57,576 nucleotides of DNA from Clostridia bacterium (GCA_017510525.1 JAFWNC010000010.1:1-57576), one strand, 5' to 3'; counted from the stretch's first letter, positions 24,092 to 34,232 are shown. Notes: a model not told the origin generated them from the letters alone. Numbers and translations are program-made.

Positions 24092-26242
24092 ATGGACATT
24101 AATCAAAAGATTGCTGATGAGCTTAAAATTAGAAAAGAGCAAGTTGAAGCAACAATTAAATTAATTGATGATGGAAACACTATTCCATTTATAGCACGTT
24201 ACAGAAAAGAGGTAACTGGAAATTTAAGTGATGAAACTCTTAGAGAATTTGGTGAGAGATTAGAATATTTAAGAAATTTAGAAGCTAGAAAAGAAGAGGT
24301 TACAAGACTTATTGATGAACAGGGAAAATTAACTGAAGAGATAAAGGCTTCTATTGATAAAGCCGAGATTTTGTCTGAATTAGAGGACATTTATAGACCT
24401 TATAAACAGAAGAAGAGAACAAGGGCTACTATTGCAAAGGAAAGAGGTTTAGAACCTTTAAGCTTAATTATTTATATGCAAACTGAAAAAAGAGATATTT
24501 ATGAAATAGCAAAAGATTATATCGATGTTGAAAAGGGCGTTGAAACAGTAGAAGATGCGATTGAAGGTGCGAAAGATATTATCGCTGAGAATATTTCTGA
24601 TGAGCCAGAATATAGAAAGAAAATTAAGTCAATGTGCTTTAGAGAGGCTGTAATGGTTACAAGAGCAGCTAAAGAAGAGAAGTCTCCTTATGAGATGTAT
24701 TATGAATTTCAAGAATTGATTAAAACTCTTCCTAGTCATAGAATTTTAGCTATTAATAGAGGTGAGAAAGAGGAGTTTTTAAAGGTTAAAATTGAGAAGC
24801 CTGAAGAAAAGATTTTAAGCTATATTAAGAAAGATATTATAAAAGATGAAAAGAGCCAATATTATGGAATTTTATCTGATACAATTGAGGATTCTTATAA
24901 AAGGTTAATTGAACCTTCAATTGAAAGAGAAATAAGAACAGATTTAACTGAAAAAGCTGAAGAAAAGGCAATTAAGGTGTTTGGAAAAAACGCTAAACAA
25001 TTATTGTTACAACCACCAATTAAAAACATTACAGTTCTTGGATTTGACCCAGCTTATAGAACAGGTTGTAAGCTTGCAGTAATTGACGAGAATGGAAAAT
25101 TATTAACTACTAATACAGTGTATCCAACTGAGCCTCAAAATGACATTATAGGGGCAAAGAAGGTGATTAATGGACTAATAGATAAATATGGAATAAACAT
25201 GGTTGCTATTGGAAATGGAACGGCTTCAAGAGAGTCTGAGATGTTTGTTTCTGATTTATTATCTGAAAGAAAAGAAGATATTTATTATGCAATAGTAAGT
25301 GAAGCCGGAGCGTCTGTTTATTCTGCTTCTAAGCTAGCAACAGAGGAATATCCTGATATTAATGTTTCTTTAAGGGGCGCAATATCAATAGCTAGAAGAC
25401 TTCAAGATCCTCTTGCTGAGCTTGTTAAGATTGATCCAAAAGCAATAGGAGTAGGACAATATCAACATGATGTAAATCAAAAGAGATTATCTGAAAGCCT
25501 TACAGGTGTTGTAGAAGACGCTGTTAATAAAGTTGGCGTTGATGTAAATACAGCAACACCTTCATTACTTTCTTATGTTGCCGGAATAAACAAAATAATT
25601 GCTAAAAACATAGTAGAATACAGAGATGAAAATGGTAGTTTAAAAACAAGAAAAGAATTATTAAAAGTTCCAAAGCTAGGAAAAGTTGCTTTTGAACAGT
25701 GCGCAGGATTTTTAAGAATCTTTGGAGGAAAAAATCCTCTTGAAATAACAGGAGTTCACCCAGAAAGTTATGAAAAAACAGAACAGTTATTAACAAAATT
25801 GGGATATACTGTGGATAATATTTTAGACAAAGAGAAATTATTGCAAATAAAAGAGGATCTTAAAAAAGTTAATGTTGAGAAAATGGCAAAAGAAATAGAC
25901 ATAGGAGAACTTACATTAAAAGACATAATCGAAGAATTGTCAAAGCCAGGAAGGGACCCAAGAGAAGATATGCCAAAACCAATTTTAAGATCTGATGTAT
26001 TAAAATTTGAAGACTTAAAAGAAGACATGATATTAACTGGAACAGTAAGAAATGTAACAGACTTCGGAGCATTTGTAGACATAGGAGTAAAACACGACGG
26101 ACTAGTACATATCTCAGAACTAAGCAACAAATTCGTAAAAAATCCATCAGAAGTAGTATCAGTAGGAGATATCGTAAAAGTCAAAGTAATCGGAATAAAC
26201 CAAGAAAAACAAAAAGTAAGCCTATCAATAAAACAAGCTTAA
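24092..26242 (+). CDS. tex: Tex family RNA-binding transcription accessory protein
   Basis: A 716-residue Tex protein. The N-terminal helical part begins KIADELKIRKEQVEATIKLI and contains TIPFIARYRKEVTG. The YqgF-like (RuvC fold) domain begins near residue 310 with TVLGFDPAYRTGCKLAVID. The helix-hairpin-helix region includes TATPSLLSYVAGINKIIA and VPKLGKVAFEQCAGFLRI. The C-terminal S1 domain runs from LTGTVRNVTDFGAFVDIGVK (about 646-665) to the end. Tex binds nucleic acids and influences transcription and stress tolerance. Its TAA stop is inside a perfect 13-bp-arm palindrome. The ribosome site is AAGGAGA. Confidence 0.95.
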   Translation: MDINQKIADELKIRKEQVEATIKLIDDGNTIPFIARYRKEVTGNLSDETLREFGERLEYLRNLEARKEEVTRLIDEQGKLTEEIKASIDKAEILSELEDIYRPYKQKKRTRATIAKERGLEPLSLIIYMQTEKRDIYEIAKDYIDVEKGVETVEDAIEGAKDIIAENISDEPEYRKKIKSMCFREAVMVTRAAKEEKSPYEMYYEFQELIKTLPSHRILAINRGEKEEFLKVKIEKPEEKILSYIKKDIIKDEKSQYYGILSDTIEDSYKRLIEPSIEREIRTDLTEKAEEKAIKVFGKNAKQLLLQPPIKNITVLGFDPAYRTGCKLAVIDENGKLLTTNTVYPTEPQNDIIGAKKVINGLIDKYGINMVAIGNGTASRESEMFVSDLLSERKEDIYYAIVSEAGASVYSASKLATEEYPDINVSLRGAISIARRLQDPLAELVKIDPKAIGVGQYQHDVNQKRLSESLTGVVEDAVNKVGVDVNTATPSLLSYVAGINKIIAKNIVEYRDENGSLKTRKELLKVPKLGKVAFEQCAGFLRIFGGKNPLEITGVHPESYEKTEQLLTKLGYTVDNILDKEKLLQIKEDLKKVNVEKMAKEIDIGELTLKDIIEELSKPGRDPREDMPKPILRSDVLKFEDLKEDMILTGTVRNVTDFGAFVDIGVKHDGLVHISELSNKFVKNPSEVVSVGDIVKVKVIGINQEKQKVSLSIKQA

Positions 26243-26366
26243 CGAGCTTGGCTCGTTAAGCTTGTAGGGGCGACTATTGGTCGTCCGCATTGGCATGGAC
26301 AACTATAGTTGTCCGCTACGAAAGATGTAATAAACCGTAGCGGAGCACTATAGTGCTCCATCTGTG
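26235..26366. repeat. Palindrome plus three REP-like hairpins behind tex
   Basis: A perfect hairpin (AAGCTTAACGAGC and its complement around TTG, 26235-26263) covers the tex stop codon. Then GTAGGGGCGAC-TATTG-GTCGTCC, GGACAAC-TATA-GTTGTCC (ending CGCTACG) and CGTAGCGGAGCAC-TATA-GTGCTCC follow. Each is a GC-rich stem headed or closed by GTAG. Stem sequences differ while the pairing is kept. Confidence 0.8.
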
Positions 26367-26374
26367 CCATTAAA

Positions 26375-27424
26375 TTAATATTTCTCTTGTATTTCTTTTA
26401 TTTTATCATATTCATTTTCTAGAATATCTAAGAATACTTCTGCAACTTTTGGATCAAATTGTGTTCCAGAATTTTTCCTTAATTCTTCTTTTACTATGTC
26501 CAAAGGTAAAGCATCACGGTAAGAACGTTTTGATGTCATGGCATCAAATGTATCTGCTACTGCTGCTATTCTAGCCATTAAAGGAATATCTTCTCCAGCT
26601 AATCTTTTTGGATATCCTTTACCATCATATCTTTCATGGTGATGAAGAACTATTGGAATAATATCTTTGAAAATTGTTGCATTTGAAAGAATATGTGCTC
26701 CTATTGATGGATGGTTCTTTATTTCAGAATATTCATCATCTGATAGTTTTGTTTCTTTTAATAGTATAGAATCTGGAATTCCGATTTTTCCAACATCGTG
26801 GAATAATCCACCAATTCTAAGAGTTTTTAATTCTTCTTCAGATAATCCTAGTTTTTCTCCAATTAAAACTGAATATTCAGAAACTCTGTCTGAATGACCA
26901 CGTGTATAAACGTCTTTTGCTTCAACTGTATAGCGTAGAATTTCGATTGTTTCTAAATATGATTTTTCTAGTTTTTCCTTAGATTCACTCAATTCTTCAT
27001 TTATCTTTTTAATCATGTTCATTTGATCTATAGATTTGATACCAGATTCAATTAATAGTAATAATTGATCAGGTTTATCTGTTTTTTCGCAGTATCCTTG
27101 TATATCTAGCTTTTTAATTGTTTCCAATGGTGGAGCTAAATCTTTATGACCTGTTAAAAGAAGAATATATAATTCTTTGTTGAATTTACGTATTTCTTCA
27201 ACAACTTTATCACCATGAATTGGGGACATAATGAAGTCTAGTAATAGTAAATCAAAATGTTCATTTTTAATTCTTTCTATTGCTTCCATAGGGTCTGTAA
27301 CACCTGTAAGAGAATATCCAGAACGCTTTAAATAAACTGATAAAGAATCTATAATTCCAATTTCATCATCAACTGCAATTATTTTATATTTAGAATTTTC
27401 GTTAGTTTGTTCATTTAATCTCAT
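26375..27424 (-). CDS. Response regulator with HD-GYP output domain
   Basis: A 349-residue protein. The ATG at 27424 is preferred over an in-frame GTG two codons earlier because of AAGGA spacing. The receiver domain covers about 10-125: acidic pocket AVDDE, phospho-acceptor Asp in LLLLDFIMSP, Thr in LLTGHKD, Lys in CEKTDKP. A linker coiled coil (about 135-160) follows. The HD-GYP domain (about 165-349) has HSDRVSEYS, FHDVGKIGIP, HPSIGAHIL, HHHERYDGKGYP and DTFDAMTS, with all metal ligands present. It should hydrolyse cyclic di-GMP when phosphorylated. It is the last gene of a probable operon NRPS, histidine kinase, regulator. A REP pair lies between it and the kinase gene. Confidence 0.9.
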   Translation of the reverse strand: MRLNEQTNENSKYKIIAVDDEIGIIDSLSVYLKRSGYSLTGVTDPMEAIERIKNEHFDLLLLDFIMSPIHGDKVVEEIRKFNKELYILLLTGHKDLAPPLETIKKLDIQGYCEKTDKPDQLLLLIESGIKSIDQMNMIKKINEELSESKEKLEKSYLETIEILRYTVEAKDVYTRGHSDRVSEYSVLIGEKLGLSEEELKTLRIGGLFHDVGKIGIPDSILLKETKLSDDEYSEIKNHPSIGAHILSNATIFKDIIPIVLHHHERYDGKGYPKRLAGEDIPLMARIAAVADTFDAMTSKRSYRDALPLDIVKEELRKNSGTQFDPKVAEVFLDILENEYDKIKEIQEKY

Positions 27425-27468
27425 AATCACACATCCTTATAATTTTTTATATAGTAGGAAAGTTTGCT

Positions 27469-27548
27469 GGAGCAAGGGCAGGGACAAGCCCTGCCCCTAC
27501 AAATATATTTTTTGAAAAAGGTGTAGGGGTGGGGCTTGTCCCCACCTT
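27469..27548. repeat. Convergent REP-like pair
   Basis: GGGCAGGG-ACAA-GCCCTGCCCCTAC and GTAGGGGTGGGG-CTTG-TCCCCACC stand in opposite orientation, 30 bp apart, in the gap between the kinase and regulator genes. Confidence 0.75.
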
Positions 27549-27549
27549 C

Positions 27550-29553
27550 CTACATATTTACTGGAATAATAATATTAAATTTGGTTCCTTTTCCTGTTTT
27601 AGTTTCAAAAGTAATATTACCTTGGAAATGAGCTTTTATATTTGAATAAGACATGAATAATCCAAGTCCTGTTCCATCTTTTCCTTTAGTTGTAATCATT
27701 TCCTTAAATAGCTTGTTTCTAATACCTTCAGGTAATCCTCCAGCATAATCAATTATACTAATTATAACAGTATTATCCTCTAAATTTGCAATTAAGTCAA
27801 TATCTGAATTTGGTTTTCCTTTATAAGCTTGAATTGAGTTAGAAATCATATTATTAATAATCTGTACTAAACTGTTGATATTACCATTTATAGTAACATT
27901 GTTTGATACATTATTTTTAGTATTTAAAGTAATTAATGCACTTTTTAATTCATGTCTCATTAATATATCAACTTGTTTAAATAAATCTTCTATATTAAAT
28001 GGGAATACTTGAGTTTCTGAGAATGTAACTGCTTGTCCTTTAACAGCTGTTATTACATCAGACATATAAGATGTATGAGTTTTTATTTTGTCTACCCATG
28101 AATCAATATCACCTGCTATAGCATGATAATCTTCTTCAGTTACAACTGGATTTCCTATTGAACGATTTAATTCATCTGTTAAATCATGTATTCCTTCAGC
28201 TGCACCCGAAATAGACATTATAGGTGTTTTTAAGTTGTGTGCAATACCGCCAATCATTTGACCTAAAGATGCTAAACGTTCACGCTCAACAAGAAGGTCT
28301 TGGCTGCTTTTTATTTTCTCAATGTTTTCACTATTAACATGTTGAACTTTATTATATGAAGTACACAAGTCACCAATTTCATCATTTGAGATTATAGGTA
28401 AATTCGAGTTATCACTGGCAGAATTAGCGATATCATTCAAACCGCTTGTTACTGTTGAAATATCATTACTTAACGAATGACCGAATAGTATTAATAGAAT
28501 AACTATAAGAATTATTAATGCAATAAAGTCTACAACCAGCATAATAATAGTAGTTTGAGAGCTTGAATTGTATAATACTCCAACATAACAATAACCTTCA
28601 GTAGTTAATAGTTTTACTGTTGCACCTTGAGTATCAACAGCATAACTATCATAAGTTCTTCCACTATGGTGTTCTGATATTTGAGTTGTATATTCTATTA
28701 TAAATTCACTTAATTCACTATTATCTAAAGTTATAGCTTCTTTATTTGGTTTTATAATAAATTTTGTATGTGATGAATCATAAGTTGAGAAGTTTTCTAA
28801 TAAATATTGTATTTCATCAATAGTATATATTCTAGATGTATCAAAATATTTAGATAAATCTTTATTATACACAGAAAAAAGTGTATCTTCTTTTGCTTTA
28901 ACTGTTTGAGAATATGCAATAAGTGATGTGATAAGTATTCCTGAAATACATATTGGTAATATTTGTAGAGCAATTTTCTTAGTTAGGTTTACACGTAATC
29001 CTATATAAGTATTTTCTTCGTAAGTTGCGATAAGGAAACTATTATATAATCCTTTAGAGAATATATATGAAAGTACAGCAAAGAATAATAAGAAACATAA
29101 AAGAATTATTAGTATTTTTCCAATCATTATTAAATGATGACTATTAGTAACCAATAATACAAAAGCAACACATATTACTGGTATGATTATTTCAGTAAAG
29201 AATATAATATATGGTAAACTAAAACATTTTCCTCTTACTTTTTTAATTCTTTTTTTATCTTTGAATTTTTTAGGATTAGTATCAGAAAACCATAAATCAA
29301 TAGGTTTAAACAATCTTCGTACCATTATAAATACAAAAAGTAGTGATCCAACACCAACTAATGAATATTGTGCTGAATAAGATATTCCGGTCATTTGAAC
29401 ATCAAATGGAGTATTGATTGAATCAGGTGGATAATTTAAAAGTGTAGGTAATATAACCGAAACAAATACAATACTGATAATAGCTATAATAGAATATCTA
29501 AAGGTTATTCTAGTGCTAGGTAAATTAAAAAATCCTGTTTTATCATTTTTCAT
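27550..29553 (-). CDS. Multi-pass membrane sensor histidine kinase
   Basis: A 667-residue kinase. Hydrophobic segments lie at about 20-40, 63-80, 113-137, 142-167 and 190-213. An outside loop of about 115 residues (215-330) precedes the last membrane helix at about 336-360. A HAMP-like helix with NDEIGDL leads to the H-box GQMIGGIAHNLKTPIMSISG (phosphorylated His near 440). The ATPase domain has NNMISNSIQAYKG (N box), DYAGGLPEG (G1) and GTGLGLFMSYSNIKAH (G2). It senses an unknown signal at the membrane and should phosphorylate the HD-GYP regulator encoded downstream. It starts 26 bp after the end of the C-A-T-R NRPS gene, so kinase and NRPS are very probably cotranscribed. Confidence 0.9.
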   Translation of the reverse strand: MKNDKTGFFNLPSTRITFRYSIIAIISIVFVSVILPTLLNYPPDSINTPFDVQMTGISYSAQYSLVGVGSLLFVFIMVRRLFKPIDLWFSDTNPKKFKDKKRIKKVRGKCFSLPYIIFFTEIIIPVICVAFVLLVTNSHHLIMIGKILIILLCFLLFFAVLSYIFSKGLYNSFLIATYEENTYIGLRVNLTKKIALQILPICISGILITSLIAYSQTVKAKEDTLFSVYNKDLSKYFDTSRIYTIDEIQYLLENFSTYDSSHTKFIIKPNKEAITLDNSELSEFIIEYTTQISEHHSGRTYDSYAVDTQGATVKLLTTEGYCYVGVLYNSSSQTTIIMLVVDFIALIILIVILLILFGHSLSNDISTVTSGLNDIANSASDNSNLPIISNDEIGDLCTSYNKVQHVNSENIEKIKSSQDLLVERERLASLGQMIGGIAHNLKTPIMSISGAAEGIHDLTDELNRSIGNPVVTEEDYHAIAGDIDSWVDKIKTHTSYMSDVITAVKGQAVTFSETQVFPFNIEDLFKQVDILMRHELKSALITLNTKNNVSNNVTINGNINSLVQIINNMISNSIQAYKGKPNSDIDLIANLEDNTVIISIIDYAGGLPEGIRNKLFKEMITTKGKDGTGLGLFMSYSNIKAHFQGNITFETKTGKGTKFNIIIPVNM

Positions 29554-29579
29554 TTTTATTTTTTTCCTTTCAGTTCCTT

Positions 29580-32500
29580 TTAAATGAAATTAACATCCTT
29601 CATATATTTAATAATAATTCTCAAATAGTTTTTATCAATTTTAGACCATGAAAATCCAAGTAATCTCAAGAATTTAATTGTATAATCAGATCTAATATTA
29701 ACAGTAAAGTTATAATCAAGTGAAAGGTTATTTGTATTGAAATCATTTACAATAGCAGATACTTCGTTATTAAAAGACTCAGAAAGTTCTAAAATATGTT
29801 TTTTAAAGCTTTCAGTATCTATAACTTTTATAGGTATGTTCATTTCATTTAAAACCTTAACAATCTCGCCAAATTCAATAAGATTATGGTTATAAAGATG
29901 GAAAATCTTATTATCCAAAAGAGTTGTTTTTGCTAAAAGTACAATAGCTTTAGCACATTCATCAATTGGAGTAAATTCAACTTTTTGAGTAAGAAGGTCA
30001 TTAGAAATTGCAGCAATATTAACTAAAGATTTAATTCTTCCATAGAACGCATTTGCTTCAATGTTCTTTTGGAAAATACCATCATTAGATCTACCAGCAA
30101 CAATTCCAACACGAAGAACTTTTCCTTTTAATCCTTTTTTCATATAATTATAAACAACATTTTCAGACTCAAATTTACTGTTAACATATACATTTTCTGT
30201 ATAATGTTGACCAATATACAAATTGTTTTCTGAAAAATCAACGTCTTTATTATCTTGTTTCAATAAGTAATTACCTGAAACACTTATTGAAGAAATATGA
30301 ATAAATCTAAAATGATTTGTATAAGCAAAGTTTACAATATTTCTAGTTCCATCTATATTTATTTTTTTGAATTCATTGAAATCGCCATAATGCTTAACTA
30401 CAGCAGCTGTGTGGATAACAGTATCCACATTGTTAATTAATAGATTATGGTTTTCTTTAGTTAAGCCTAAATCACTATTTACAACATCTCCATTAATTAC
30501 AAAAACGCGCTTATTAATAAGTTCAGTTAAATCTTCTTTAAAATAGAATGAATATGAATCATTTAGTCTCTTAATTGAAAAATCAGGAGTTGCACCTCTA
30601 ACTAAACAATAAACATTGCAATCAGTTGTTTTTAACAATTCATGAAGCACATGAACACCAATAAAACCATTTCCACCAGTAAGAAATACATTTTTAAAAT
30701 TATTCGTAGGTATACCATTAACATTGTGAGTCTTATTTTCATTCTTAAGAATATTCTTGATTTCCTCAAACTCATTATCAGTATGTAAAAATTTCTCATC
30801 AAGAGAAAAAGCAGTTTCCTCTCTAACATTTGAATTACCATCAATATATTCTGCTAATGTTTTTATTGTAGGATATTTGTAAAATGTTTGAGTTGTAAGG
30901 TTTAAATGGTATTTTAGTAAATGAGACTGAAGCTGAATTATACTTAAAGAGTCTAGACCTAAAGAGATGAAAGGTGTTGTTATATCAACATTTTTCATAC
31001 CATTATCTAATATTTTCAAAATATTTTTCTCTAACATTTTTTCAGTATCAGTTGTAGAAACTACAATGTTTTCTTTTTCATCTATGTTTGGAACAGGAAG
31101 CTTTTTCCTATCAATTTTACCATTTGGAGTTAAAGGAAGCTTATCTAGTTTTACAAAATAAGATGGAATCATATAATTAGGTAAATCATTTAAAAGATAA
31201 GATATCAAATCAGATATAACAATATCTTTCTTTGATGAATAGTAGCAAATTAGATAATTAGAATTTTTTGCTACAATAACACATTCCTTTATATTTTTAT
31301 AAGATAGAATTCTATTTTCTATTTCACCAAGTTCAATACGATATCCACGTACTTTAACTTGATAATCAACTCTTCCTAAATGGATAATATCATTATCTCT
31401 AGAAGATAGTACAGCAAGGTCATTAGTATTATAAATAATCTCTTTTGGATTGAAAGGATTATTTATAAATACCTTTTTATTTAAGTCATCACGATCATGA
31501 TATCCTTTACTTACACCTTCACCACCTATAAATAAACAGCCTGGAGTGCCTAAAGGCATCAAGTTTTTGGTTATACTATCCATAATATAAACACTAGTAT
31601 TTGAAATAGGCTTACCAATTGTAATTCTTTTAGTGTTTGACAAGTCTTTGATAGTTGACCAAACTGCTGTCTCAGTAGGCCCATACATATTATATATTTT
31701 AGTGTTATTTCTATGAGATATTCTTTTTAAGTATTCTAATAAAGTATAAGGTAAAGGTTCACCACCAACAAGTAAGTCTGTTATATTTTTAAAATATTCG
31801 CAATATTCTATATCAGCAGTTATTTTTTTCATTCTAGAAGGAGTAGTTTGTATAATATTTACCTGATTTTCTAAACATAGTTTATTTAATAAAACTTGAT
31901 CATTTTGTTCTTCTTCATTAGCTAAAACGATAGTCATTCCTCTTTGAAGAGGTAAAAGACTCTCTAATACAAATATGTCAAAACAAACTGTTGTAACAGA
32001 AGCAATTATTTTTGACTTTGAAAATTTTATTATTTGACATGTTCCCATAATAAAATTATTAATATTTTTATGCATTAATCTAACACCTTTAGGTCTGCCA
32101 GTAGAGCCTGAAGTATAAATCATATATGCTAAATTAGAGCCATTTGCTATTATAGGTAAGTTATTTATATCTCCTGTATATACTTTTTGATTTGAAAGAG
32201 AAACATCAATATATTTGACATCCTTATTAATCAAATTCTTAAATTGAGGTTTTGATAGAACTATAGTTGTTTCACTGTTTTCAATCATATAATGAATTCT
32301 TTCTTCTGGGTATTCTGGATCAATTGGAACATAAGCTGCTCCAGATTTTAGAACAGCTAAAATGCTTATAATAAGCTCTATAGAACGATTACATATAATG
32401 CCAACAAATGTATCTGGTTTAACACCTTCTATTACTAATTTCCTTGCAAGTTGATTAGCTTTTTCATTTAATTCTTTATAAGTAATTTTTTCACCATTAC

Positions 32501-33938
32501 AGATAACAGCTGTTTTGTCAGCGCATAAATCAACCTGCTTTTCAATAAATGAATGAATTGGAGCGTCCTTATAGAAGTATTTTCTAGTCTTTTGATTTAA
32601 ATCTAATAAATACTTCTTTTCTTCAGGTGTAACAATTTCTATTTTAGATAACTTATCACTAGGTGATTCAATAACCTGATTTATTATATATTCAATTCTT
32701 TTATGAACATCTTCAATTGATTTTTGAGTATATTTCTCAACTAAAAAGTCATAAGATACTATAAGTTTTCCATCATTATTCATGTCATGAATATGTATTT
32801 GAACATCGTTTGGTATGTCATTTGGTGAGAACCATTCCGCAGAATAATTGATAGAAGATGTGTTTCTATTACTTCTTACATTTTGATATGATATTAAAAC
32901 GTTATAAAGATTTGGTGTTTTAACATCATTTTTTCTTATATCTTCTAACAAAAGAAGGTATGGATATTTTTGATGTCTGAAATTAGAAATTGAATCTAAA
33001 GAAATTTTCTGTGAAAGGTCTATAAAACTTGAATTCCAATCAACATTAACTTTAAATGGAATTGTGCTTATATATAGTCCAGTAGTATTTTTTTCTTTAA
33101 AATTCGCTCTATTTAATACAGGAGTGCCTAATATAAATTCCTCAGAACAGTTTACTCTAGATAAATAGATAGAATAAACAGACATAAAGAAAGAGAATAA
33201 AGAAATTTTGTTATTGGCACAGAAATCAGATATTTTCTTTACAAAATTTTTATTTAGTATAAAGTTTTTTCTTTTAGCTGATGAAGAAATAGAATGTGTA
33301 TTAAAAGATGTTGGGAAAGAAACAGGTGTAGGCAATGAAGATAGTGTATTGTTCCAATATTCTTTGTCTTTTAAAAATTTATCACTTTTTATATAGCTTT
33401 CTTCACTTTCAATAGCATGAACATATGAAAATTCAGTGCTTTTATTTGAAATTGTTTTATTTACAAAATTCTCATAGTTAGCAAATATTTCATTAACAAC
33501 AAGACCAGCTGTCCAAGCATCAGAAATTAAATGGTGTGCTGTAAGCAAAAAACCACCATTTGAATTAGGTAAACTAAAAACAACAAATCTGAAAAGAAAA
33601 TTATCTTTTACATTGAATGGAATATTTACTATTTCTGATATATATTTTTTTACATCATCAATAGACGAAAAATCAAGAGTTTCTACCTTTTCAAGTTCTT
33701 TTGAAAAAGGAAAAATCTTTTGATAAGGTTCGTTATTTTCATCAGTATAAAATTTTATTCTAAAACTATCATTTTCCTCAATAAATTTAAGAATTGATTT
33801 TTTTAAAATTGATAAGTCAACTTTTTCATGTACAATCATGCAACCAGCAATATTATTGACAGGTGTATCATGATAGAAAAAATCAGTATCCCAAATTGAC
33901 TTTTGAGGTCCAGTTAAATTATATTTTTCAACATCCAT
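29580..33938 (-). CDS. Single-module nonribosomal peptide synthetase C-A-T-R
   Basis: A protein of 1452 residues from the ATG at 33938, which follows AGGGGAG; the frame stays open 66 bp further. The condensation domain (about 1-430) has TAHHLISDAWTAGL, the HHxxxD core with Ala in place of the usual Gly. The adenylation domain (about 450-950) shows YTSGSTGRPKG, NMYGPTETAVWST, YNTNDLAV (the usual TGD is TND), RGYRIELGEIEN and NGKIDRKKLP. The carrier Ser is in SLGLDSLS (about 1015). The reductase domain starts VFLTGGNGFIGVHVL, with Y-x3-K in VYVNSKFESE. It should join an acyl or aminoacyl donor to one amino acid and release an aldehyde. The same architecture occurs in gut clostridial NRPSs that make peptide aldehydes and pyrazinones. 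A Tyr-kinase-type sensor is not present; a histidine kinase and regulator follow in the operon. Confidence 0.9.
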   Translation of the reverse strand: MDVEKYNLTGPQKSIWDTDFFYHDTPVNNIAGCMIVHEKVDLSILKKSILKFIEENDSFRIKFYTDENNEPYQKIFPFSKELEKVETLDFSSIDDVKKYISEIVNIPFNVKDNFLFRFVVFSLPNSNGGFLLTAHHLISDAWTAGLVVNEIFANYENFVNKTISNKSTEFSYVHAIESEESYIKSDKFLKDKEYWNNTLSSLPTPVSFPTSFNTHSISSSAKRKNFILNKNFVKKISDFCANNKISLFSFFMSVYSIYLSRVNCSEEFILGTPVLNRANFKEKNTTGLYISTIPFKVNVDWNSSFIDLSQKISLDSISNFRHQKYPYLLLLEDIRKNDVKTPNLYNVLISYQNVRSNRNTSSINYSAEWFSPNDIPNDVQIHIHDMNNDGKLIVSYDFLVEKYTQKSIEDVHKRIEYIINQVIESPSDKLSKIEIVTPEEKKYLLDLNQKTRKYFYKDAPIHSFIEKQVDLCADKTAVICNGEKITYKELNEKANQLARKLVIEGVKPDTFVGIICNRSIELIISILAVLKSGAAYVPIDPEYPEERIHYMIENSETTIVLSKPQFKNLINKDVKYIDVSLSNQKVYTGDINNLPIIANGSNLAYMIYTSGSTGRPKGVRLMHKNINNFIMGTCQIIKFSKSKIIASVTTVCFDIFVLESLLPLQRGMTIVLANEEEQNDQVLLNKLCLENQVNIIQTTPSRMKKITADIEYCEYFKNITDLLVGGEPLPYTLLEYLKRISHRNNTKIYNMYGPTETAVWSTIKDLSNTKRITIGKPISNTSVYIMDSITKNLMPLGTPGCLFIGGEGVSKGYHDRDDLNKKVFINNPFNPKEIIYNTNDLAVLSSRDNDIIHLGRVDYQVKVRGYRIELGEIENRILSYKNIKECVIVAKNSNYLICYYSSKKDIVISDLISYLLNDLPNYMIPSYFVKLDKLPLTPNGKIDRKKLPVPNIDEKENIVVSTTDTEKMLEKNILKILDNGMKNVDITTPFISLGLDSLSIIQLQSHLLKYHLNLTTQTFYKYPTIKTLAEYIDGNSNVREETAFSLDEKFLHTDNEFEEIKNILKNENKTHNVNGIPTNNFKNVFLTGGNGFIGVHVLHELLKTTDCNVYCLVRGATPDFSIKRLNDSYSFYFKEDLTELINKRVFVINGDVVNSDLGLTKENHNLLINNVDTVIHTAAVVKHYGDFNEFKKINIDGTRNIVNFAYTNHFRFIHISSISVSGNYLLKQDNKDVDFSENNLYIGQHYTENVYVNSKFESENVVYNYMKKGLKGKVLRVGIVAGRSNDGIFQKNIEANAFYGRIKSLVNIAAISNDLLTQKVEFTPIDECAKAIVLLAKTTLLDNKIFHLYNHNLIEFGEIVKVLNEMNIPIKVIDTESFKKHILELSESFNNEVSAIVNDFNTNNLSLDYNFTVNIRSDYTIKFLRLLGFSWSKIDKNYLRIIIKYMKDVNFI

Positions 33939-34010
33939 AAATTTTGTATCTCCCCTAAAAACGACAAAAAGTCGATTTTTTTCTATTATATAAGAAAAAA
34001 ACAACTTTTA
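33939..34010 (-). promoter_or_regulatory. NRPS leader with -10 box and small hairpin
   Basis: On the minus strand a TATAAT (complement at about 33985-33990) precedes a small hairpin CGAC-TTTTT-GTCG (33962-33974) and then the AGGGGAG site. No clear -35 box is seen. Confidence 0.45.
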
Positions 34011-34093
34011 CTACCCTGTAATGAAAAAAATATATAATTGTAATAAAAAAGATATTAAATAAGAATAAAAATAGAGAATAAAGGAAAAATAAA

Positions 34094-34198
34094 ATGTAGG
34101 GGCGACATCATCGTCGCCCGAGGGCGGGCCTGGAAACCCGCCCCTACAAAAAAGGAAGAAAAAAATGAACGTAGGGGTGGGGCTTGTCCCCACCTGCC
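34094..34198. repeat. Cluster of three REP-like palindromes
   Basis: GTAGGGGCGAC-ATCATC-GTCGCCC is followed by GGGCGGG-CCTGGAAA-CCCGCCCCTAC in the opposite orientation, then GTAGGGGTGGGG-CTTG-TCCCCACC. The cluster lies between the divergent NRPS and htrA genes. Confidence 0.8.
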
Positions 34199-34232
34199 TT
34201 CGAAGAAATAACCCTAAAAAGGAGAAGAAAAA

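Noticed and set aside
25768..26184. 138-codon minus-strand frame inside tex
   Set aside because: It is the antisense shadow of a well-conserved gene. The same holds for the other long antisense frames in hydA, NRPS and tyrS.
26367..29579. Cyclic di-GMP riboswitch linked to the HD-GYP gene
   Set aside because: The gap at 27425-27549 contains only REP-like hairpins, and no tetraloop-receptor type structure could be drawn.
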